A DNA stretch of 64,000 nucleotides from the NCBI GenBank assembly GCA_963663735.2, contig CAXXHN010000001.1, positions 496,001-560,000 on the forward strand, read 5' to 3'. A model generated the notes under the pieces. That model saw only the letters and a program-made list of their open reading frames with translations, had not been told where the DNA came from and searched no databases. Position 1 is the stretch's first letter. The number at the start of each line of letters is the position of its first letter. Shown piece after piece: positions 54,804 to 64,000 of this stretch. Source of the DNA: G963663735 sp963663735. Its GTDB lineage: Bacteria > Acidobacteriota > UBA6911 > RPQK01 > JAPXNP01. The translations under genes and the position numbers were made by a program.

Positions 54804-56110
54804 ACAAAAAGTTGTTGATCATAATAGTCTCATTTATCCTTTCAGGATTGCTGTCCGGAGGTATTTTAGCTGGGAGTTTCCCGGGGTCTCAACAGGATCA
54901 AATACCTTCCGGAGAAAAAGGCTTTGATGTCCCGGAGTATTCCGGCGGCCCGGTATCGCTAAAACTGATTAATGTCTCCCTGGTCGACTTCTTCAGGGCG
55001 CTCTCAGAAATCAGCGGAACCAATATCCTGATTGATCCTGATGTTGTTGGCACTCTCACTATTAACGTGGAACAGGTCCCCTGGGACCAGCTATTTGATG
55101 CCGTATTAAGCAGCCATGGCCTGGTCAGGACTATCCAGGGCAACCTGGTAAGAATCTCCACTAAAACCACCCTCAAGAACGAAGAGGATGCAGTCAAGGC
55201 TTTAAAAGATGCTTCTTTCGCTGCCAAGGACACTGTTACTGTAACGCGGCATTTCAATTTTGCGACTGCCGCCGAACTGATGGACACCTTCAAGGAACAA
55301 CTCTCGGAGAGAGGCCAGATCAATGTTGATCCGCGCACTAATACTTTGGTTATAACTGATGTTCCGGAAGGCATTGAAAAGCTTGATATCCTTATCAAGG
55401 AACTGGATAAACCTGAACGGCAGGTGGAAATAGAAGCCAGGATTGTTGAGGTAACCACCAATTTTTCCCGCGAGATAGGGGTTGAATTCGGCCTCTCGAT
55501 TGGTGGAAGAGCAAACGACAGAAATACCGGCGGAGCAGGATACTCCGTACCGGCAGATCCAGATAACGCAAACTCTCTCGTCGGATTTTCGACAGGGAAA
55601 GCTATTGATGTTCTCAAACTTGATGCTTCATTAACTGCAGGAGAATCAAGGGGAGAGGCCAGGATGCTTTCCAAGCCCAAGGTAAGCGCCCAGAATAACG
55701 CTGAAGCCAGAATTACCCAGGGTGCCAAAATACCGATCCCTGTACAGCAGAATTATACAACTACTGTCAGGTATGAAACCGCTGCTCTGCAGTTGGTTGT
55801 TACTCCGAGGATCACTGAAGAAAATGTTATTTATCTTGATATCAGGGTTGAAAACAGCCAACCGGATTTCACCCAGACGGTTATGGGTATCCCGACTATT
55901 TACACCAGTGAATCCCAGACTCGGGTAATAGTCCCTGACGGAGGAACAACTGTGGTTGGTGGGACATACGTCGAAACAACCTCTGACAGTGAAAACAAGG
56001 TTCCAGGCCTGGGCAACATCCCGGTGATCGGGAACTTGTTCAAACAAACAACCAAGGAAAAAGACACCAGAGAGATCCTATTCTTCATTACAACCAAAAT
56101 CATCGAATAA
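54800..56110 (+). CDS. pilQ: Type IV pilus secretin PilQ
   Basis: Outer-membrane secretin through which the pilus passes. The 436 residues include a signal peptide, an STN/N0 domain (VSLKLINVSLVDFFRALSEISGTNILIDPDV), one N1-type domain (TVTVTRHFNFATAAELMDTFKEQL ... RTNTLVITDVPEGI) and the secretin barrel (ERQVEIEARIVEV, GEARMLSKPKVSAQNNAEARI, VPGLGNIPVIGNLFKQ). It is short for PilQ: there is no N-terminal AMIN domain, so peptidoglycan anchoring must come from another protein. Last gene of pilMNOPQ. Confidence 0.95.
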   Translation: MNKKLLIIIVSFILSGLLSGGILAGSFPGSQQDQIPSGEKGFDVPEYSGGPVSLKLINVSLVDFFRALSEISGTNILIDPDVVGTLTINVEQVPWDQLFDAVLSSHGLVRTIQGNLVRISTKTTLKNEEDAVKALKDASFAAKDTVTVTRHFNFATAAELMDTFKEQLSERGQINVDPRTNTLVITDVPEGIEKLDILIKELDKPERQVEIEARIVEVTTNFSREIGVEFGLSIGGRANDRNTGGAGYSVPADPDNANSLVGFSTGKAIDVLKLDASLTAGESRGEARMLSKPKVSAQNNAEARITQGAKIPIPVQQNYTTTVRYETAALQLVVTPRITEENVIYLDIRVENSQPDFTQTVMGIPTIYTSESQTRVIVPDGGTTVVGGTYVETTSDSENKVPGLGNIPVIGNLFKQTTKEKDTREILFFITTKIIE

Positions 56111-56455
56111 TCAAGGATCTGCTGGATTTGGAAAACACGAGGCCAGCATTCAGAAAAGTTTGCCTGGCTGCCACGGAAACCACGACAGCAACAGGGTGGG
56201 GTATCTTTCCCTCTTGGAAGATGTGCCTCATCCTGTCGCTGTTATTTTTTTGAAAACCTGTCACGCCATTCCTGCTTCCTCACTCAATCCAGAAACTGCC
56301 AGTTCCACAGGTCAGGACTGTCCTGCCATTTCAATTATAAGCTGCTTCAAAACCGCACCAGCTATAAACTTTTCACGGTAATCTATGCTATCCTTAGATA
56401 TTCATTACAGGTTAAGGATGTGTACAGATCATCATCCGGATACAAAGGGGATTCA
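56111..56455 (+). other. Intergenic region between pilQ and accB
   Basis: 345 bases without a recognisable gene. The only open frame (56160-56381) is Pro/Ser-rich and has no family features. The accB promoter is expected near its 3' end; TTACAG near 56406 and other words give no confident -35/-10 pair. Confidence 0.5.
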
Positions 56456-56905
56456 ATGGAGATTAGCGAAATCAAAGAACTTTTAGAAATTATACAGTGT
56501 TCAACAATTGAAGAATTCGAAATGGAAAAGTCGGGCGTCAGGGTCCGGATTAAAAAATCTCCAGGTAATCACCTGGAGCAGAGTGTAATCAGAGAAACCC
56601 TGACCACAGTTGTCCCATCCGAAACACCCCTGCCATCTTCTGCCAAAGAGACTGAAGAAGAAGGAATTTATCTGTTCAGGGCTCCCATAGTCGGAACCTT
56701 TTATCTCACACCAAAGCCTGACGCAGATCCTTTCGTTGAAGTCGGATCCAGGGTCACTCAGTCTTCCGTTTTGTGTATCATTGAAGCTATGAAAATTTTC
56801 AACCAGATAGAGTGCGATGTCTCGGGAGAAATCGTTAAGTTACTGGTTGAAAACGGAAGCCCTGTAGAATACGGGGAACCCTTATTCAAGATTCGTTTAG
56901 ACTAA
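56456..56905 (+). CDS. accB: Biotin carboxyl carrier protein of acetyl-CoA carboxylase
   Basis: Carries the biotin that shuttles CO2 in the first step of fatty acid synthesis. About 149 residues. The N-terminus MEISEIKELLEII matches AccB, a Pro/Thr/Glu-rich linker follows, and the C-terminal biotinyl domain has APIVGTFYLTPKPDADPFVEVGSRV and the biotinylation motif EAMKIFN. The ATG at 56456 with AGGGGA just upstream is preferred over a GTG at 56420. accC follows after 22 bases. Confidence 0.97.
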   Translation: MEISEIKELLEIIQCSTIEEFEMEKSGVRVRIKKSPGNHLEQSVIRETLTTVVPSETPLPSSAKETEEEGIYLFRAPIVGTFYLTPKPDADPFVEVGSRVTQSSVLCIIEAMKIFNQIECDVSGEIVKLLVENGSPVEYGEPLFKIRLD

Positions 56906-56927
56906 AACTCAGGCAGGAAAATCATCT

Positions 56928-58271
56928 ATGTTCAATAAGGTACTGGTGGCGAACCGAGGAGAGATCGCACTGCGGATAATTTGTGCCTGCAAGGAAATGG
57001 GAATCAAAACCGTTGCGGTGTATTCTGAAGCTGACCAGCTTTCCCTGCATGTAAGATTTGCCGATGAGGCGGTTTGCATCGGGCCCGCTAGAAGCAACGA
57101 AAGCTACCTGAATATCCCGGCAATAATCAGCGCTGCAGAAATAACCAATGTTGACGCTATCCACCCCGGATACGGGTATCTGGCGGAAAGCTCATATTTC
57201 ACTGATGTCTGTGAAACCTGCGGCATCAAGTTCATTGGGCCAAACACTGAAATGATCCAGCTGATGGGAGATAAAGCCCAGGCCAGGGAAAAAGTCAGCC
57301 AGGCCGGACTTCCAGTTGTCCCCGGATCAGAATTGATTACCAAAACAGACAGCAAATATCTGCTGAAAGCGGCCGAAAAAATCGGGTATCCCCTGATAAT
57401 AAAGGCTTCGGCCGGCGGTGGGGGGCGTGGCATGAGAATTGTCAGGCACCCCAATGAACTGCAGAAATCTCTGGAAACGGCCCAGTCGGAATCCCTTAGC
57501 TCTTTTGGAAAATCAGATGTCTATATGGAAAGGTACCTGGAAGATCCCCGTCATATTGAATTCCAGATCCTTGCTGATGAATATGGAAATGCAATACACC
57601 TTGGTGAAAGAGAGTGTTCTATCCAGAGGAGACACCAGAAACTGATTGAGGAATCTCCGAGTCCGGTCGTACCTCCGGAAATCAGGACCAAGCTGGGTAA
57701 GCAGGTAGTTGATGCTATTAAAACCCTGGGTTACCAGAGTGCCGGAACTGTTGAATTCCTCCTGGATAAAGACGGCAACTATTATTTCATAGAGATGAAT
57801 ACCAGGATCCAGGTAGAGCATCCGGTATCCGAATTTATTACCGGCCTGGACATAGTAAAGGAACAGATCAGGATAGCCGCCCAGGAACCCCTCAGGTTCA
57901 CCCAGGAAGATATCAAATTCAGAGGCCACTCGATTGAATGCAGGATCAACGCTGAACACCCTGAAACCTTCCGCCCTTCCCCAGGATTGATAACAGCCTA
58001 TAACCCTCCAGGAGGCCCTGGGATAAGAGTAGACTCAACTGTATTTCAGGATTGGCTGGTTTCCAGTCATTACGATTCACTGGTTGCCAAGCTGATTGCC
58101 TACGGTGCTGACAGAAAAGAAGCAATTGCCCGGATGAACCGCGCCCTGGACATGTTTATTATTGAAGGAATTGATACTTCCATTCCACTGCAGAAAAAAA
58201 TACTCAACCATCCCAGGTTCCAGTCAGGTGATTTCACAACATCTTTCCTGACTGAGATTGGGATTGTCTAG
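56928..58271 (+). CDS. accC: Biotin carboxylase subunit of acetyl-CoA carboxylase
   Basis: ATP-dependent carboxylation of biotin on AccB. The 447 residues show FNKVLVANRGEIALRII, HPGYGYLAESSYF, the glycine-rich ATP loop KASAGGGGRGMR, the RHIEFQILAD and GERECSIQRRHQK segments, FIEMNTRIQVEHPVSE and the C-terminal SPGLITAYNPPGGPGIRVD. Full length. It forms an accBC pair and is followed by a nested hairpin. accA and accD are not in the window. Confidence 0.98.
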   Translation: MFNKVLVANRGEIALRIICACKEMGIKTVAVYSEADQLSLHVRFADEAVCIGPARSNESYLNIPAIISAAEITNVDAIHPGYGYLAESSYFTDVCETCGIKFIGPNTEMIQLMGDKAQAREKVSQAGLPVVPGSELITKTDSKYLLKAAEKIGYPLIIKASAGGGGRGMRIVRHPNELQKSLETAQSESLSSFGKSDVYMERYLEDPRHIEFQILADEYGNAIHLGERECSIQRRHQKLIEESPSPVVPPEIRTKLGKQVVDAIKTLGYQSAGTVEFLLDKDGNYYFIEMNTRIQVEHPVSEFITGLDIVKEQIRIAAQEPLRFTQEDIKFRGHSIECRINAEHPETFRPSPGLITAYNPPGGPGIRVDSTVFQDWLVSSHYDSLVAKLIAYGADRKEAIARMNRALDMFIIEGIDTSIPLQKKILNHPRFQSGDFTTSFLTEIGIV

Positions 58272-58326
58272 CCAGTGTATGAACGCGATGCGGGAATCAG
58301 GTTCAGAGATTCCCGCTTCACACTGG
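58272..58326 (+). terminator. Nested hairpin after accC
   Basis: Outer CCAGTGT (58272-58278) / ACACTGG (58320-58326) encloses a perfect 9-bp stem GCGGGAATC (58290-58298) / GATTCCCGC (58308-58316). It begins on the base after the accC stop, as a terminator or 3'-end stabiliser would. It lacks a T-run. Confidence 0.55.
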
Positions 58327-58547
58327 ACCGGGCCAGCCGCAAGAGAGTCCTTCCTGAAAGTTGAGTAATGCCCGGCATCAGATTCGGCAATTCCGTTGTT
58401 TTGCGGATGAATGGCATTACCTTTCCGGTGACAACTGAACGATACGGTTTAAGGATATCTGGCGCAGGCCTGAAATGATGGCCTTCGGGAATGCTGTTAA
58501 ATCAATCTGTTCATAGGCCGGGAATCATTGTAGAATTAGGATCAGTA

Positions 58548-59630
58548 ATGAATTCAGAAAACGGAATTAAGTCAAAAGAGAGTTTGTTTTCAAACATCAG
58601 GGATCTCGGCTCTCCTGAGTTGCTGGGTTTTCTTGACCAGTGCGCTGTATTTTTCCCTGAAGATTTAAGGTTCAGGCTGCAGGAAATGATGAAAGCAATT
58701 CCAGATCAGGGAGATACCCTCAACAGGGTTCTGGGTCTGGTAGCCAGGCAGTGGGAAGGTCTGAGGTCACAGAAAGGGCTGAACATTGCCCTGGTTGGAC
58801 CAGCAAGTGCCGGAAAAGGAACTCTCCTCCACACCATTTGCGGAGGTCTTCCACAAACGGACAATCCAATTTTTTCCATTGTGGACACCCAGGGACTGGA
58901 AGAATACCTGGGGTACCAAAAATGGAGCAGCATACCTGATGAGCTCCTGGAAGCGGATATTGTTGTCCTGGTCCTTGATGCCAGCTTTGAACTGTCCGAA
59001 GCCACCCTGAAAATGTCAGATCGCCTGGCCTCGCTAGGCAAACCCTACCTGGCGGTATTGAATAAGGCTGACCTTGTTGAAAGCCCCAGGAGAGTAGCGG
59101 CTGCAGCCAGGCGGCAGCTGGGTGTGCAGGTGTTCCCGTTTTCTGCTTCCAGAATAGACTCTGTGAACCGTCTGTTAAAAATAATTGTTACCATGTTTCC
59201 TAAGGCCTTGTTTCCTCTGGCTAATAACCTGCCCGGTTTCAGGAACTCAGTTTGCGACAGCATTATTACCCAGGCATCAGTGAGTTCCGGACTCGTTGGG
59301 GCTATCCCTATACCTATCAGTGATCTGCTTCCAGTTTCAGGCATACAGACTGCGATGGTGCTGAAGATTGCCAGAGTTTTTGGTTTCTGCGTGAATCGGG
59401 TCAGGGCAAGAGAACTGCTGCCGGTCCTGGCTGCTGGACTGGTGGTACGAGAAGGCGCCCTTCATCTCAAAGAAAGATTTCCAGATCACCAGACTCTCAT
59501 TTCTGTATCATTGGCCGGAACCTGGACCTTCCTGGTTGGCAAAGCCGCGGTCCTGTATTTTGAACGCCTGAGCAGGGTGGTTCAAAAAAACGAATCTCCC
59601 AACTATGAGATCAGTTACGAAGATTTATAA
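58548..59630 (+). CDS. GTPase-like protein with DUF697-type membrane domain
   Basis: About 360 residues. A helical N-terminus leads into a G-like domain: P-loop LVGPASAGKGTLL (Gly replaces the usual Ser/Thr after Lys), VDTQGLEEYLGY at G3 only ~23 residues later, and NKAD at G4 (about 172). The C-terminal half, with GLVGAIPIPISDLLPVSGIQTAMVLKIARVFG, resembles the hydrophobic DUF697/YcjF domain. The short G1-G3 spacing means the usual switch I/G2 region is reduced. The ATG at 58548 has AGGA at a good distance; the frame opens at 58491. Function is unknown. Confidence 0.7.
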   Translation: MNSENGIKSKESLFSNIRDLGSPELLGFLDQCAVFFPEDLRFRLQEMMKAIPDQGDTLNRVLGLVARQWEGLRSQKGLNIALVGPASAGKGTLLHTICGGLPQTDNPIFSIVDTQGLEEYLGYQKWSSIPDELLEADIVVLVLDASFELSEATLKMSDRLASLGKPYLAVLNKADLVESPRRVAAAARRQLGVQVFPFSASRIDSVNRLLKIIVTMFPKALFPLANNLPGFRNSVCDSIITQASVSSGLVGAIPIPISDLLPVSGIQTAMVLKIARVFGFCVNRVRARELLPVLAAGLVVREGALHLKERFPDHQTLISVSLAGTWTFLVGKAAVLYFERLSRVVQKNESPNYEISYEDL

Positions 59631-59721
59631 CACTGTCACGCGGTTGCGCTCAGTCAACGTCCAGAATTCATGAAAAACTGGATCAGCATCCCGGTCCAGG
59701 GCGGCAGGAACGGGTCAGGTT

Positions 59722-62028
<2,307 letters not shown>

Positions 62029-62171
62029 TTATCAAGATTATAGATTTTAATGTCTCAATTAAAGGGAATAGCTGTACCGGGGGAATATCAATTAACAATT
62101 CCCGCCGATCAATTCCTGAAAAAACTCATCATAGACGGGGACTGTCCTGACCCGATTTAATCCGGGTATCA

Positions 62172-62852
62172 TTACGTCCTCTTCAGCCTGCCTCGTACTA
62201 CTTTCATGTCATGCCACACATCTGATTTGGCCTTGGGATTATGCAGGAGATATTCGGGATGGAAGGTAGGTATCACCTGATACTTGCCAAGGTAGTGAAT
62301 CCTGCCCCGTAGAGCGCCGATTGGGTCAGTAGTGGAGAGGAGACACTGGGCGGCAGTGCTCCCCAACGGCACAATTATCTGGGGATCCACAAAAGTTATC
62401 TGCTTCATTAACCAGGATCGACATGTTTCAATTTCTCCCGATGCAGGTTTCCTCAAATCCCCTGGACAGCATTTAACTGCATTGGTGATGAACACATCCG
62501 CGGGATTCATATCAATCGCCCTGATAATCTTATGCAGGAGTTCCCTGGCCTCTTCGGCTAACGGCTCTCCCGCCTGCAGTGCCTCTCCGGACAGGGCATC
62601 TACTACGAACATTAAATCTGCCTGCGGGGAGCCCCATCCGGTTATTACTCCCTTCCTGTCAAGGCTTAATCCGCAGAGATAACAATCCCTTATGCCTGGT
62701 TCCAGTGATTGTAGTGACGGCAATTCCAGATTCAGGTGAGTTACACCCATATCCCGGTAAAATTCAAGCTGGGCAGCCAGTAGGTGCTTCATGTCCATAA
62801 GTACTCTGTTGGTTTCTTGAGGCTCTGCTGTTTCAAGTTTAGCACACACCAA
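62172..62852 (-). CDS. Family 4-type uracil-DNA glycosylase-like Fe-S protein
   Basis: 226 residues of the UDG superfamily. Likely Fe-S cysteines are C57 and C60 (CYLC), C128 or C129 (VKCCPGD) and C144 (ETCRSWL). FITNAVKCCP, IIVPLGSTAAQCLL, GALRGRIHYLG and the His motif PTFHPEYLLHNP match family 4. The first active-site motif, normally GE(G/A)PGxxE before a Gly-rich loop, reads VVDALSGEALQAGEPL here. The starting TTG at 62852 is uncertain; an ATG at 62798 is possible. It removes uracil, or acts on another lesion, if active at all. Confidence 0.82.
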   Translation of the reverse strand: MVCAKLETAEPQETNRVLMDMKHLLAAQLEFYRDMGVTHLNLELPSLQSLEPGIRDCYLCGLSLDRKGVITGWGSPQADLMFVVDALSGEALQAGEPLAEEARELLHKIIRAIDMNPADVFITNAVKCCPGDLRKPASGEIETCRSWLMKQITFVDPQIIVPLGSTAAQCLLSTTDPIGALRGRIHYLGKYQVIPTFHPEYLLHNPKAKSDVWHDMKVVRGRLKRT

Positions 62853-63083
62853 GAGGTACCAATAATGGTAATAGCAAAGGATTTTGCTGGAAGTTCCAAT
62901 CAGTCAGGGAAAGACCGGTGTATCATCCAATCCCTGAGATCCTGAAATCCCTATACAACTGCAGGCAGGAAATCCGTGCCAGCCAGGCAAAAACTGTCAG
63001 TAAGAAGTGTACTGGAAAACCGGTCCATGAACCTTACCCTGCCCGGTTTTCCTTTAATCCAATAATTAATCAGGAAATGAGAA

Positions 63084-63971
63084 CTAGTTTACCCCGATAT
63101 CACTGAGCACAAAATCCTGATCCCTCCAGCCTGGAATCACTTTAACGTTAAGCTCCAGATAGACTTTTTTGACATCCAGGATCTTCTCTATCTCTTTCCT
63201 GGCTTCAGTGCCAATCTGCTTTATCATCTGCCCGCCACGGCCGATTACTATCTTTTTCTGTCCAGTTTTATCCACTACGATGGAAGCGCAGATTACCACA
63301 AGGCCATCTTCCCGCCTGCTTTCGTCAAACTCTTCAATTTTAACAGCTGTTGAATATGGCAATTCCTGCCTGGTTCTGCGCAGGACTTTTTCCCGAATGG
63401 ACTCACTGACCATAAAAAGCTCCTGTTGGTCTGTAAAATAACCTTCAGGAAAATTCAATTCACCCTCAGGCAACAGAGAAGCTATTTTCTCAATCAGAAC
63501 CGGAACATTATCTCCCAACTTTGCGGAAACCGGAATGATCTCTTGATAGTGGCCTTTTTCAGCATAACTTTCTATAACCGGCAGCAATTTGCCTTTATTT
63601 ATCAGGTCAACCTTGTTCAGCAAGAGTATGCAGGGTTTCCGATATCTCTCCACCAGGTCCAGCGCGAACTGCTCGCCTTTTCCATAATCATCAGAAACAT
63701 CTACCATGTGCAGGATAATATCAACTTCCTTCATGGCCTCACGTACCAGTTCCATCATCCTGACATTCATTTTGAAACCAGGCCGGTGGATCCCAGGAGT
63801 GTCAACGAAGGCAATCTGGGCGTTTTCCGAGGTATAAATACCCATTATCCGATTCCTGGTTGTTTGCGGTTTATCGCTAACGATTGATACCTTGGTACCA
63901 ATCAGGAGGTTCAGCAAGGTTGATTTTCCTGAATTAGGTCGTCCGACTATAGCTACAAATCCACTTTTCAC
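63084..63971 (-). CDS. era: GTPase Era
   Basis: Essential GTPase in 16S rRNA maturation and 30S assembly. The 295 residues have P-loop GRPNSGKS near the N-terminus, the SDKPQTTRNRIMGIYT switch I, FVDTPGIH (G3), LLNKVDL (G4) and a C-terminal KH domain with KIVIGRGGQMIKQIGTEARKEIEKIL. The ATG is 29 bases from the window edge, so the gene is complete. The Era C-terminus is 231 bases from the UDG-like gene. Confidence 0.97.
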   Translation of the reverse strand: MKSGFVAIVGRPNSGKSTLLNLLIGTKVSIVSDKPQTTRNRIMGIYTSENAQIAFVDTPGIHRPGFKMNVRMMELVREAMKEVDIILHMVDVSDDYGKGEQFALDLVERYRKPCILLLNKVDLINKGKLLPVIESYAEKGHYQEIIPVSAKLGDNVPVLIEKIASLLPEGELNFPEGYFTDQQELFMVSESIREKVLRRTRQELPYSTAVKIEEFDESRREDGLVVICASIVVDKTGQKKIVIGRGGQMIKQIGTEARKEIEKILDVKKVYLELNVKVIPGWRDQDFVLSDIGVN

Positions 63972-64000
63972 AATTATTCTCTCTTCCGGGAAAACCTCCC

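Noticed and set aside
54898..55728. 276-codon minus-strand frame opposite pilQ
   Set aside because: Ser/Leu-rich shadow of a clear secretin gene in a tight operon.
62050..62160. 36-residue plus-strand frame between priA and the UDG-like gene (starts MSQLKGIAVPG)
   Set aside because: Composition looks protein-like, but there is no ribosome-binding site or known family and the neighbours run the other way. Too weak to call.

Overview
This window is an ordinary stretch of a Gram-negative bacterial chromosome. It contains lpxC (lipid A), TolC-type and secretin outer-membrane proteins, lipoprotein signals and a type IV pilus assembly operon. Most genes are housekeeping. They are mixed with exported carbohydrate-active enzymes (GH97, heparinase II/III-like, GH95) and exported peptidases, which suggests a heterotrophic polysaccharide and protein degrader. 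The GerMN/rph/rdgB cluster, the DUF4416 protein, the paired TldD proteins, the TGS-domain GTPase and the rplM-rpsI-rpsB-tsf-pyrH-frr order together suggest an Acidobacteriota/Aminicenantes-like or similar candidate-phylum genome. That placement is inference only; no rRNA gene is present. I saw no tRNA, rRNA, CRISPR array, insertion sequence or prophage.

Layout. 1-2.7 kb: the 3' part of a GH97 glycosidase and a MATE exporter. 2.9-7.8 kb (+): a TolC / HlyD / ABC-2 permease / ABC-2 permease operon with no ATPase gene. 8.0-11.5 kb (-): amidase, GerMN protein, RNase PH and RdgB, transcribed in that order. 11.6-17.6 kb (-): lpxC, a LolA-like protein, an aroD-thrB-thiF operon and pgsA. 17.9-20.4 kb (+): a 3D-domain protein and uvrC, whose reading frame has no standard start codon. 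20.5-25.2 kb (-): a SpoIIAA-like protein, a P1 peptidase, an alpha/beta hydrolase and an FAD oxidoreductase. 25.5-27.5 kb (+): a heparinase-like lyase. 27.8-30.8 kb (-): hslV, hslU and an FnIII lipoprotein. 31.6-36.1 kb (+): ligA, DUF4416, queD and a TGS GTPase. 36.2-41.6 kb (-): GH95 fucosidase, tldD and pmbA. 42.1-51.6 kb (-): a long gene-expression and pyrimidine run, rplM-rpsI-rpsB-tsf-pyrH-frr-lepB-carA-carB. 52.0-59.6 kb (+): pilMNOPQ, accB, accC and a divergent GTPase. 59.7-64 kb (-): era, a family-4-like uracil-DNA glycosylase and priA.

The most unusual points are these. Ribosomal protein S2 carries about 215 extra residues, including five copies of a 34-residue Ala/Lys/Glu repeat. 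The rpsB-tsf spacer holds a long-range stem ending in a T-run. The uvrC start region is a perfect hairpin with no ATG, GTG or TTG in frame. AroD is fused to a degenerate shikimate-dehydrogenase-like domain. The UDG-like protein lacks the usual first active-site motif. The exporter operon has two permeases and no ATPase. I found no clear new multi-gene defence or mobile system.
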